Shown: piece by piece, positions 12,015 to 28,755 of the stretch | Layout of the letters: each line of letters opens with the position of its first letter | Position numbering within the stretch: the first letter of the stretch is position 1 | Assembly: GCA_000499405.2 (NCBI GenBank) | Contig: HG738140.1 | Location: 9,823,560-9,887,559 of the forward strand | DNA: 64,000 bases | From: Onchocerca volvulus | Taxonomy: Eukaryota > Nematoda > Chromadorea > Rhabditida > Onchocercidae | Reading direction: 5' to 3' | Made by a program: the position numbers and the translations under genes | Notes under the pieces: generated by a model | Database searches by the model: none | The model's input: the letters and a program-made list of their open reading frames with translations, nothing else | Told to the model about the DNA's origin: nothing

Positions 12015-13218
12015 CTTTTTCAATCCGTTAAATCTAACTTCTTTATGCCAAACAAGTGAACTAAATGAATGATATCTCAACTATTCTACACTTTTGTAGT
12101 TCTGAAATTATGCATCAAAATTAGCGTAATTTGAATTTAGTCGAATTTGCATATTGCCAATATCTGCTGGTCTGTTATTCAGCTTTCACAATATCATCCA
12201 ACAAATAATTCATCTGTTTGACAATCAGTTCATTCATGCATCATTCATTTATTTAGTTCATTGTGTTTGGTGTAAAGAAGAAATGACACGACCACTTGAA
12301 TGCTTCCACGAAAATTTCTCTCAATAAATTCGAAATTTATATTAAACGAAGAGTGAGCAGTTTTCATGTGAGTGGATAATTTGTTAACATCAGTGATTAT
12401 TTCTCTTAAATTTTTTTTTTTTTTTTTTTTTTATCAAAAAGATTATTCTTTACTTACTAGCGAAATAGAAGAAATGAAACAATCAATACTTTCATATATT
12501 TTCTTGCCTTTTGCATCTCCAAATTTTCTGAATAATACTTCAGAGATTTGAAGAAACCGCAAATGAGAAAGTATGGCTTGTTTTATAAATTTGCCTAACT
12601 TCGATTACTTAATTTACCTTTTCACTCCCAATGCTTCATGATATAATGTAATCATTGCCGATATATCAGCTGACATCAATACCGCATTTTTAAGAGTGCT
12701 GAAGAAAACCCTTATGAGATAGCATATGGATAGCAAAAGAGTGAGAAACTCTGAAAAATGTGTACAAATATTTGTGCTAATGATTGAGAGCAACGAAAGA
12801 CATAATATAATAGCGGAAGAGAGCATAGATCAAAAGACACGAACAGTAAATATAATTTCAACGGATTAAATAAAGAGATGGATTGACGTGTCGAACCTGA
12901 TGACACGGCTTACTATCTTTCTAACATGGGAAGTGAGGGGATGGACAAGTTGTCTCATTAGTCAACTTTGTTCACATCATTTCAGGTGAAGATATCATCA
13001 GTGATAGGTATGAAGTTAGCCGCGACACGGCAAATTTATTACAGCAACCGATGTTCAGCACTCTCTGTACGAGAAAATTATCATCTTATATGATATTCAC
13101 CTTATCTCTCATGATTAGAATGTTGTTAGCCAACGTCAGTTTAAATCAGAAAGTTATGAAGTTCAAGTTAACCAATTAACACCAACTTATCTACACATGT
13201 CCGGAAATGTTGATATTT
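12015..13218. other. intergenic, no gene seen
   Basis: This is the region upstream of the glucosidase II beta gene. It holds a poly-T tract near 12410-12432 and no frame with domain or splice support. The overlapping minus-strand fr ames at 12614-12906 are low-complexity and hydrophobic. Confidence 0.5.
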
Positions 13219-13224
13219 TATAGG
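13215..13224 (+). promoter_or_regulatory. probable spliced-leader trans-splice acceptor of glucosidase II beta
   Basis: TATTTTATAG lies seven bases before the ATG at 13231. A trans-splice here would exclude the earlier in-frame ATG at 13207, which supports the later start. The later start also gives a cleaner signal peptide. Confidence 0.55.
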
Positions 13225-13230
13225 TCAGCA

Positions 13231-16200
13231 ATGATACTTACTTTGGCCGGTTTGTGTATTATGAACTTATTTATTGCCACCGTTGAATCGAATGCAAGAA
13301 TTGGATTGTTGAAAAAAAATGGACGAAAACCGAAACCTAGTGGATATGGCAATCGACCACGTGGAGTTCCATTTGCACGTCGGTATTTCAATGCAATATT
13401 CTTCTCTTAGGCAGTAAAAAAAGTGTTATTATTATATGAAAATAATTTATGAAAAAAACTAACTCCAACTCCAAAATCATAATTCCTTTTTTCTTTAATT
13501 ATCCAAAATAGACTTTTTTCTTTTTTTAACCTACAGAAATCAATCAGCCGCAGTATTATATTCCCAGTACCTTGAATAACTTAAAGAAAAATAAAGTTAA
13601 CAAATCCATGAGAAATAGTGAATGGATTATGGAATGATTCGTTTTAAGGTGGGCCATTCTATGCAACCGGTGAAACATTTGCATGTGTGGACAATTCCAA
13701 GTCAATTCCTTTTTCACAAGTTAATGATGATTATTGCGATTGTGCAGATGGAAGTGATGAACCAGGTCTGTAAATTGATGCTGCTCTTCCTCATAATTTC
13801 CTTCAATTTACGAAGTTATTTAGCAAATCCGAAAATTTGGAAGCAAAAAATTTCGGAGAATATTTTAGTTACAGATTTATGTCCAGAACTATAATTCAGC
13901 TTACGCTATCCAGACTTCTAATATTTACAATATTTCATCACATTCAGAAGGATGGTAACTTGAGTTCTATATTTTCCTTTTTTATGATGTAATAAAAATA
14001 CCAACAAGCTGAAAAAATTATGCACATATTTGGTCTTTACATTTTATGAAATAATACGTTGCGAAATATAGAGATTAAGTTCGAGATTTTCATTTTGGTA
14101 TTTCAAGATATTTGATTTTCTTTTCTAAAATAACGCAATAATTATAATGTTTTTAAATCTAGAAAATACTTCTTTAATTTTTTTATTCAGGAACCTCTGC
14201 CTGTCCCAATGCCAAGTTTCATTGTTTGAATCGTGGTTTTAAAGCGGAAGACATACCGTCAAATCGAGTGAATGATCAAATATGCGGTTAGTTAATATTT
14301 AAGCAATTGATAAACATTGATCGGATGACGGTGAGCATATTGATGGTGGCAATCATCTGAGAACTTGGAATAATTGTGCTGATTGCTGAGCATATTTCGA
14401 TTGTTTTTCTTCATTGTTCTTTGCAAAAAAATAATCTCAGCTTTCTCATTTCCATACTAGTGTTTTATTTTTTCTTATTAGTTTTATTGCAGCAAGATTT
14501 TTCTCGCTAATTTTATAAAGCATGATTTATTTCGAATTCATATTTGAAAATTTCAATAATATATGAATTGGGGATTTCCGGATCTCTATTAGAATTTTCA
14601 GACAGTTCGGAATTTTCGAACAGTTTAATAGTTTGATGATTGGAATTGATTTCATCAAATATAACAAGAATTTATTCATTTCCAAATTAACAAAATATTT
14701 CTCTTTTGACTATTACATTTAGATTGTTGTGATGGAAGTGATGAATGGGATAGTGCAGTTGATTGTCCTGATATCTGTAATGAATTGGGAGCGAAGCATC
14801 GAGAAGAAATACGCCAAAGAACTGAATTAGTGAAGCAGGTAATGCAGCTGCAGTGGTTTTGTTGGATATTAAGTAATAATCCTCTTAATCCTTTTTCTTA
14901 CTTCATTGAATTTCATAAATTACTTTTAATTTAGATGATTTCATAACCAATTTTATGTTTGTTTTAAATCATCGATTGGTCGTCAGGCCTAATCATTCGT
15001 TTAATTTTCATGCGGAATGCCAAAATGATTTTTTGCCATTATCAGTAATATCGTGTAAAGCAAAAAATGATTTTCAGGGTTTTGTAAAACGGCAGGAATT
15101 GGCTGCATTGGGTCAGCAGTTGAGAACTGAAAAATTAGAAAAATTGGAGATTTTAAAAAAAGAAATGGATGAAATAAAAAAGCTGAAAATTGATGCCCAA
15201 ACAAAAATGGATGAGAAAACCAGTCTGGCTGCAGAAGCAAGAAAAAAGCATGAAGAGGCTTGGGAGGGTAATTCAATTTTGATTAAATTGTTTTAGGTAT
15301 TTATGTAAGAATTAATTAATTTGAAATAGTGTTCGCTTTTTTTGAGTAGATTAGAGAAGAAAATGGGTTTTTTTTTCCAAGAGACAATTGTTATGAATTT
15401 TTTATATCATTTTTTTTTCCTTTGCAAAACAGCTATTGCAATCTTTTGTTCAGGATTTTAATTTGTCTTAAATATAATAGTAAATCCTTACTTGCTGCTT
15501 TCATTCAGTTTCCTGAGAAATCTTAGCTGATTTCTTATAAATAGTAGTCCGCGAGAATGGATAATGACTTTTGACAGACTAGAGAATGAGCAATGACATT
15601 TTGCCACATAAATCGAATTTTTCATGATTAGAGCTGTTGAAATGTAATACGATTTTGTGCCTAAATTAATTTTCATTACAGAAGAAAAGAAGGAGCTTAA
15701 ACAGGAATATGCGCAAATATTATTCAACGCGTTCGACTTGAATAAAGATGGGATGTAAGGCATCCTGTTTTCATCGTCTATGATTGAAATCCATATAATA
15801 TATGCAAAAAGGAAAAAAAAACAATGCAAGCAATGCAAAATGCATATTGTGCTTTATGCAAAGCACAATATGCTTTTTTTTTTTTTGAACACCTTTTATT
15901 TGTAGAAATTTGAGAGTAAAGGCGTCAAATTCAATAACATTTCAGAGTTACTTTAGACGAATTGAAATTGGCGAAGGAGTTTGATACAAATGGTGATGGA
16001 GTTGTGTCTGATGATGAAATCAAGGTTCTTCTTTAATTAATATTAATCTTTTGCAATTTCTTCTTATGTTTTTGGTGACAAGCATGGAATAGCGATTATT
16101 TTTTATTTTTTTATCACTGAAATTTAGTAACATAAATGCAAATTATAAGAGATTGACTGAAGTTGAGGAAGTCTTGGATTCATAAAGCAAAAATTCTTTT

Positions 16201-17883
16201 TTGCTCTTTTTGTTGAAATATTAATTTTTCAAATAAATTAGTTGATTTTAGCAAGTTTTACCCGAGGGAAAGAACGACTGCAACTTAGAAGTATTTTTGC
16301 AAAATGTTTATGACAACATACACAATCTTTTTGAAAAACCAAGCGAAGTCGAGGCAGAAATAGATGAAGACGAATCTCATTCTGCAGAAATAGATGAAAA
16401 CGAACATCAGTCCGCTTTACCTGTATCAATAGGAACTAATTCCGGTACTTTATTACTGAGATCATTGAGATAATTGTGGTTTGAAGACGGAAAACGGTTT
16501 AGATAAAGATGAATATTGAAAAAATAAGCTAAGACACAGGGTGGGACACTACGCAGTATCAGAGAAGTCAAATAATAACATTTCGATCTTAAATTTCGGA
16601 AAAATACGAAATATGACCATGATCTTAGAATAATTCTTTTAAAAAATCGGAAAACTATACGCAGGACTTGTTGTTGCAACTATCAACTTCACCGTATCGA
16701 TTTTGACTTGTAAAAAATTCCAGAATTGCCAGACAATAATGGAGATGATTTAGCGCAAGAAATCAAACCAAATAGAAGTGAAAATACTGGTGTGGAAATT
16801 CCTCGAATTCCCAATATCGATTTAAACCAACCAGCTTTCAGTGCGGAAACGCAAGCGATAATAAAAGGTTTTTGCTTCGTCAATTTTCATTTAATAAATA
16901 ACTGTCAAAAGTGAACTTGTATTTGTAGATTAGATCTGGAAATTTGAATTTTACATTATCAAATGGTTGTTTCAGACGAGCAGAATGCAAAAAAGGAATA
17001 CGATAATCTTGACAAACGCTATATAGATCTTGAATCGTCAATCAAGTAGGGATTTCTCTTTTGAAAGTAAATAAATAGTGTAGTTAGTGGGGAAGATTGA
17101 TGAAAGAGAAAGAGAAAAAAAAAACGAAAAAAAAAGAGACGAGAAATTAAATAAGATATTTGAACAGATATGGTAAGTAATAGATTTGTAAAGTGGCGGA
17201 ACATTTTCCCTAAGCAGTAAATTTGTTATAAGTCTTTTTAGAGATTGTGAACAATATGTTGGTGATGATTTTGGAACCGATATGGCTTGGGCCTTGTTGA
17301 AAGGAAAGTGTTTTGAAATGGATGAAAATGAATATATTTATAAACTATGTTTATTTGACAGAGCTATGCAGAAGAGTAAAAGTAGTCCTGTCGATAACGA
17401 TTTAGGGTATGTTGGAAGTATTCATTAATCGCTAGTCGGTCACTAATATTTTTAAACAATAATCAATTCTATAATTTGTAATTAGAGTACTGGATCCAAG
17501 AAATTTATATATATATATATATATTCAGGTGAGACATTTTTCATTTCATGTGAATATATACACCGAACTATTCAAGTGCGTCTTTCACAAAAGAAATTTA
17601 AAAATTGTGATTTTTCAGAATTTTCGAATAAATTTCCTGTTGTAGAAAATGGAATGGTTGGATTGGGACCGAACCAAATAAATATGCATTACAAAGTTAC
17701 GAGCACGGCACACCATGCTGGAATGGGCCGGACCGATCCACAAAAGTAGTCATTGAATGTGGAGAAGAAACACAACTAGTGGAAGTATCAGAACCAACTA
17801 AATGTGAATATCTTTTTATCTTGCGTTCTCCTGCTGCATGCCCAGATCCTGCCACTATCACCGATCAACACGAAGAACTTTAG
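13231..17883 (+). CDS. PRKCSH: glucosidase II beta subunit (PRKCSH homologue)
   Basis: Non-catalytic subunit of ER glucosidase II, which trims glucose from N-glycans; beta retains and activates the alpha subunit. Exons: 13231-13378, 13649-13765, 14191-14286, 14723-14838, 15078-15267, 15682-15754, 15946-16024, 16252-16444, 16724-16867, 16976-17045, 17242-17406 and 17646-17883. All phases agree: 542 residues (human about 528). In order: signal peptide (MILTLAGLCIMNLFIATVES); RPRGV start of the mature domain; two LDLa-like Ca-binding modules (DYCDCADGSDEPG and ICDCCDGSDEWDS); Lys/Glu-rich coiled coil (about 160-222); EF hands (DLNKDGIVTLDEL and DTNGDGVVSDDE); acidic linker; C-terminal mannose-6-phosphate-receptor-homology domain (WNGWIGTEP, CWNGPDRST, CEYLF); and HEEL at the C-terminus, an HDEL-type ER retrieval signal. 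The first intron uses a weak GTCGGT donor, but the join aligns with the family without a gap. Confidence 0.96.
17505..17524. repeat. AT dinucleotide microsatellite
   Basis: A run of about ten AT/TA units in the last intron of the glucosidase II beta gene. Confidence 0.9.
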
Positions 17884-18296
17884 CTGTTTGATGAAACTTT
17901 GAATATGATGGAAAATTATGAAAAGCCATTATGGATTATTTTTTTGTTGGACAAACATATCTCTTAAATAATGAATTTAAAGTTATGTACGAGATAACAA
18001 AGAAAAATAATTTTTGTCGTTAGGAATGATTTTGAAAACCAAACTCTTGAAATTCTTTCACAATTTTATAAACGTTTGGATAGTATTGTATTCCAATGTA
18101 GAATTTTTTGGTTGTTTTAGAATTCCGTGAATTATGTTCACAGCAATACAAACTCATCTCTTCATTCCCATTTCTGTCATGTTTGCCTTAATGTAGGATT
18201 CAAAATCTGTCAGTTTTAAAAAGTTTAGATATATGAAAATAAAATCAGAAGAAATTTCATGATGCATAACTAGATTCTGTAATTATATTTTTATCA
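17884..18296. other. convergent intergenic spacer
   Basis: 413 bases separate the stop codons of glucosidase II beta (+) and arginyl-tRNA synthetase (-). Poly-A signal-like AATAAA words occur on both strands, for example near 18239 on the plus strand. No further gene is seen. Confidence 0.6.
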
Positions 18297-23521
<5,225 letters not shown>

Positions 23522-26500
23522 TTATTCATTATTATCTTCAACTAGTACATTGCGATCAGAAGTAACCAAGTCGATCCCCCAAAATGATACACAGCAACTA
23601 GCTAATTGATTATTGCTGATAAGAGGTAATATCTAAAAATAAAAAATATTTAGAAACAAGCAAATTTATTATCTTGCATTCTCTCTTAAACTAAGAATTA
23701 TGAAGGACTCAGCAGATGTGCCGATGTTTTCCTACAATAAAACAAAGTCAAAGAAAAGACTTGCAAAATATTCAAATTAGACATTTCAAGGTTCTGCCTG
23801 TTTTAAACGAATGTTTTTCAACTTTTGTGAAATTAACCAATTTTTTTCTTAATTGTAAATAAAACTTACTTTTTGGCGTATATAAGGTCCAAAAAATATA
23901 TCGTTATAAATAAACATTCCAAGAATGAGCACTGCGAACCCGAGCAGCTGCAAAAATACAGTAGACAGAGATAAAATATAGATATATAAACAAAGATATA
24001 TACAAAAATACATTAGACATGTATGAATGCATCTGTTTCTATTTATCTCTCAATGAAATTAAAATCATAAAAAGATACTAAACCATAATTCATATACCTG
24101 TAAAGCAATGAAGTGTTCACCAAAAAGTGGAATCGAAACTAGCCAAATGATTAAAATTCGAACGCTATCAAGTACCATCCTTGTCGTCGCTGATAGTTCC
24201 TTGGTGACAGAAATACCAGCAAAATTGAAAAATGCGATGCTAGAAAAAATCAGTTAACAGATAAGATAGATTATGTGGGAAACAAAGATCAAATAATGGA
24301 TCACTGACATATATTCTGCATAAAGACTACGAATAAAAGAGTCAATCAATCTGTCCAAAATTTCCGGAATGGATGATTTTTCTATAATAATAATTGAATC
24401 AAAAATTTTGCTGTGCAGATAAGCAGTACATATAAATATGCAGAAAATTACGTTAAATAATCACAAAAACAATTTATTAATGTCTTCCATTTAAAAACAT
24501 GTTTCCAGCTATCAACTACTTTAATAATTCTTGTTAAGTCATGTTCAGAAACCAAACTGAATGATTATTCAACTCACCTAATCACGGTAAGCAGCAGCGC
24601 ACATCCAATCCATGGGTTACTTTTTATTTCTCTAAATGCATCGAATACATCCTCTAGTCGATGATGTGGATTTGTTGAAAAAATGGATGGAACTGTTATG
24701 TAATACATTGGGAACAGTAAAAATATCAAAACTGTCAAGCCAAAAAGACCTACAACAATTGATTTAGAGAGACCTACAATAATTTCTTAATGAGATAGAA
24801 AGAATACTTGTATTTTCAATTACCTCGCTAATTAAAGATATGTAATTCTATTTACAATCAAAGCAATCTGAAAAACAAAAGTGGAATAAAAATTTCAGAC
24901 AAAAATCAATATCCGAATAACAAACCTTCCAAACCTACAACAAGTAAAGGTGGTGCATTAAATTCAGCAACTATTTTTTGTTCAACAACCATCTGAATTG
25001 CTACTATGATTTGAGCAATAATGATCAGCAAATCGCCTGAAAATATAAAATGAAGCATTGCAAGATAAATTATCTTTAGTTTGCTTTTTAAATAAAATGT
25101 AATCAGTATTTAAAATCAGATTTTTCCCAAATATTAATGCAGACAAATGGTATCTTGAAGACTATATTTTATCAGTATTTGATCTTTCCAAATCAGAAGT
25201 TATTATTGGATTGCCATCTGGTTCATATCACTCAAGCTTTTCCTATTTGATCAACCTATTATATAAAATGTTCGGAATTTAATACAATATCAATGTCTTG
25301 CGATGTATTCATCTTAAATACGCTATTCAATATTGCTTCAGCATAGTCCTTTTACAGTTAGCTTTAAAATTCGCAAGCTAATTATGATGATGATATGATT
25401 CTTGCAATGATGATATATAACGACATCTAACTGTAGGCACAAAAAGACATTCCAGAAAAAAGCAAGTTCCTTAAACTTATATATATGAAGAATAAGCAAA
25501 GATATTGTCAATGATGTACTTGGATTTGTGAAATTAGTTTTTTTGATTTATTTGTTGCCAATAAATTTTAGTTTCATTCATGTTTTTCCGGAAATTTTAC
25601 CAATCTTTTCTTGTTTAAATAATGAATATAACCTGTAATAATTCCATTGACATCATGCCTGGAGTTTTCACCGAAAATAATATCACTCATTCCGACAATA
25701 ACAAGACCAACAGTAACAAAGCTCATACCTAACCAACGGAAACCTTGTAGATAAGATCTTAAGAAAGCAACTGAAAAGAGACCAGTGAATATTATCACCG
25801 AGCCTGAAATAAAATAGATTTTATTGCAAAGAAATATATTACAATTTGATTAAAATAGTAAAAGTGAGAAATAATAACGGCACTGTCGAACAAGTATCAG
25901 AAAAGACATAATAATTTTGTCATAGTCAAAATAAGCAATAAATTATGAAGGATAAATACGTCAGAAAAGAAAACTTAAATGGAGCACTAACAGAGAAAAC
26001 AAAACTAAGAAACTAACCTCTCAACATTTGGAACGATGAAGCCTGCGTAAGATTTAGGCCAATATACATTATCGAAGTCGCAAAAATATCACAAAATGCT
26101 GGTATAATGAACACCCAGGGATTAACTTTCAGAAAAATTTGCTCTGAAATATGAGTAGGGATACCATTTCCATTATCTCCATAACTATTTGACGACGCCA
26201 TTTGATCACGATGCTTTTGAATATAATGTACAATGATATAGACAAATAAGCATGATAATTCACCAATAAACATACAGATTGCCTGAAGATAATGTCCATT
26301 AGACTTCTATTATAATAAAATATCTCTAATGCTAAATATTTCAAATGAGACAACTCTAAAAAGTGAGACACATCATGCAAACCTACCCGACTAATTTTAT
26401 GAGAAAAAATAAAATCTGAAGCATAAAATTTAAAAAACATAGCATATAAATAATGCACAGCACACTACATTCTCATTCTGAAAATTTCAAAATTCTTATG

Positions 26501-27325
26501 AGAATTTTACATCATATGATATGAATATATCTAATTGATAATAAAAAATGCATCCATTTAATTAATCCACTCCTTTCAATCAGTTCAATTTCTTATTCGA
26601 AAAGTGGAAAGAATCATTCAACAAGTTAAACAAATTTATAATACAATTCTAAACTTCATAAGTCTAAGAATGTACCTGAACAAATGGATGATTGAAATAT
26701 TTACCATCCACTTTCATGCTATCAGCCCATCTGCAATAAATTATCAAGAATTCAAAGTGAAAATTGGCCCGCTATTACTTTTTATTCCGTACAATCCTCC
26801 AGTTGAAATGTACAGTAAACAAATAACCATTTATGCACAAAGTTAAGTAAAAAAGAAAATGGAATGAAAAAAATTATCAAGACTCCTGCAAGTACATCAC
26901 AACATACCGAAATATAAAAAGTCTTTTCATGCTCGATTATATGACCACGATAATACTTCTGAACAAGAGGAACTTTGGAAAAAAAAGAAAAAAAAAACTT
27001 TAGACTTAGGCTAAGGGTTTGGCTCAGATGTGGGCTTAAATTCTGATCGAATTATATAATTTAGTTTGTAGTCTGATCGAATTGTTTGTGTTGTTGTAGG
27101 AGTAGATATATGCGAAGAAAATATAAAACCAGCATTTCAGCTATATGATAGTCAATATGAAAACTGAATGGAATTCTAAGTACAAAAGGATTTTTGAGAT
27201 TTTTAAACTTATAAATCTTGTAATGACACTTACTTTGCAGCAATGGTATTAACCGATCCTGTGATTACCATCGTCAGACCAAGCAGTAGCGGTTTCAACA
27301 TGCGATTCCTATCAATATCCACCAT
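23522..27325 (-). CDS. SLC35F6: SLC35F6-like drug/metabolite transporter
   Basis: Multi-pass transporter of the DMT/EamA superfamily; human SLC35F6 is lysosomal/mitochondrial with a poorly defined substrate. Exons 27325-27234, 26730-26676, 26282-26018, 25803-25633, 25036-24926, 24749-24578, 24239-24098, 23947-23870 and 23632-23522 join in phase: 398 residues (human 371). Family-defining stretches: LLLGLTMVITGSVNTIAAK at the N-terminus; FMVQ-like exon NHPFVQ; GLNLTQASSFQMLRG; IIFTGLFSVAFL; GDLLIIIAQIIVAIQMVVEQ; GLFGLTVLIFLLFPMYYI; NFAGISVTKELSATTRMVLD; and GFAVLILGMFIYNDI. Seven or more hydrophobic helices can be read directly; about ten are expected. An acidic, Asn-rich cytosolic tail ends in DNNE. 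A TTTTCAG acceptor about 30 bases before the ATG (27356) suggests trans-splicing. Confidence 0.95.
26283..26675. other. intron 2 of the SLC35F6-like gene
   Basis: AT-rich intron. Plus-strand frames crossing it (26604-26846) are antisense shadows of the exon at 26730-26676. Confidence 0.7.
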
Positions 27326-28050
27326 TTTGAAATTAAGGAAACTTATTGGAAAGAACTGAAAACAAATTTAAGAAAAGAGAAATATATATAATTTATCAAA
27401 GATGATTATAAAAGAATAGAAACGATCTCATTTTCTTTGATTTCGCCGTTCTTCCAAGACAATGTATTTCTTATCAAACGATATCAAGAAAATTAGGACT
27501 TAAAAAATCAAAATAAATTATTATTATGAAACTGCCGAATTATTCCACATCAATAATTCGACAGTTTGAGATTAAGATTCCATCAAATCGTTTCCAGTTT
27601 TAATTAAATTGAAGAGGATCAAATAAAACTAAAATTAAACTGATTTATTTGAAATCAAATTTTTAAATCTACAACAAGTTAATGTTTCAAAGTGGTCCAA
27701 AAGTTATCAAATCAAGTTGAATTCCTTCAGTTTCTCTCTTCAAATGTTATCTTCAACTTTACATGTTTGAAAGTTTACTAATGGTTTCTAGTTACTCTTA
27801 CTCCACCGCCAATTTACTCTTCCCACATGAATGCTCTGTTGGCTTCACCGAAATATGTAAATAGTATTAATAGAAATAAAATAAGATATAAAATAAGCAC
27901 ACAAAATATTAATTGCTTTAGAATTAATTAAAAAGTTGTGGACACTTTGAAATGAATCAATATACAACTAACATCGGAATGTTCAATTCATCAAAGTACT
28001 ACTGCATAGTGTAAATCAAGAAAACTAAAATTTCACAGATGGAAGGATGA

Positions 28051-28452
28051 TCATCGTGCGAAATCTGGAAGACCATCGATATTAATCATAGCCAGTTCTT
28101 TATTTTCATGCTCGAAACTTTTTTTTATTGAAAATCTTCCATAATTAATAACAAGTAATTCAATTTTAAGTTGTGAATACTGTTTAAACCAAATTTTGAA
28201 ATCTAACTTAAAATGAATTATTTGACTTCTAAAAACGAATAATTCGTCGATAACTCTCACCAACTTCAATGCTATCTCGCTATGATTAAGCGAAATGAGA
28301 GATGGGAGATGCTCTGCAGACGCAAGTATATATATACATGAAGAATTCAGAACAAAGAATGATAACAATGCAACAAGCAATATCATGCTCTTAATATTGA
28401 TGAAACGGAGTGCTCTGTAAAACTCTATGCTTAGCCTAGTTTGATGCGCCAT
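28051..28452 (-). CDS. candidate small protein with N-terminal hydrophobic segment, unknown
   Basis: A 133-codon ATG frame lies between the divergent SLC35F6 and PUM3 genes. After a basic start (MAHQTRLSIEFYRALR) it has a hydrophobic helix (MILLVALLSFFVLNSSCIYI) that could be a signal anchor. The rest is a low-complexity mix ending INIDGLPDFAR. The length is notable for such AT-rich DNA, but no homologue is recognised and no splice or trans-splice context stands out. It could be a chance frame. Confidence 0.3.
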   Translation of the reverse strand: MAHQTRLSIEFYRALRFINIKSMILLVALLSFFVLNSSCIYILASAEHLPSLISLNHSEIALKLVRVIDELFVFRSQIIHFKLDFKIWFKQYSQLKIELLVINYGRFSIKKSFEHENKELAMINIDGLPDFAR

Positions 28453-28733
28453 CTCGGGAGATCACTGTCACCTTGAAATGATATTTATCACTCTGATAAA
28501 CACCCACCATCTCCCCCTATCAGCTCATTCATTACACACACATAACCCAAGTATTCAAAGACAATGGGATCAGTATTTTCATCATGGTTTAATTTTGACA
28601 AAGCAAAGTGATCTTAGTTGGAGGAAACCACATTTGGCTTGGTGGCGGCAGTTTATGGGACCGATCGGGGTAGTGGCATGGGGTGAGAAGTTGATGATAT
28701 GTGAGTAATTGGGATAGGAGGTGTGGTGATAAT

Positions 28734-28743
28734 TGATTTACAG
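28734..28743 (+). promoter_or_regulatory. probable trans-splice acceptor of PUM3
   Basis: TTGATTTACAG ends at 28743, twelve bases before the ATG at 28756, typical of a spliced-leader acceptor. Confidence 0.5.
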
Positions 28744-28755
28744 GGAAATAGATAA

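Noticed and set aside
12614..12906. Overlapping minus-strand hydrophobic frames
   Set aside because: They overlap each other in two frames and are low complexity, with no splice or start context; typical AT-rich chance frames.
13532..13618. Possible extra exon between glucosidase II beta exons 1 and 2 (INQPQYYIPSTLNN)
   Set aside because: It has an acceptor-like CAG and open frame, but joining exon 1 directly to 13649 aligns with the family without a gap and keeps all later phases.
13622..13894. 90-codon plus-strand frame
   Set aside because: It overlaps glucosidase II beta exon 2 in a different frame. The exon frame gives conserved CDCADGSDE modules; this one gives no known protein.
15001..15276. 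91-codon minus-strand frame
   Set aside because: It is the mirror of the Lys/Glu-rich coiled-coil exon at 15078-15267; such exons leave long open antisense frames.
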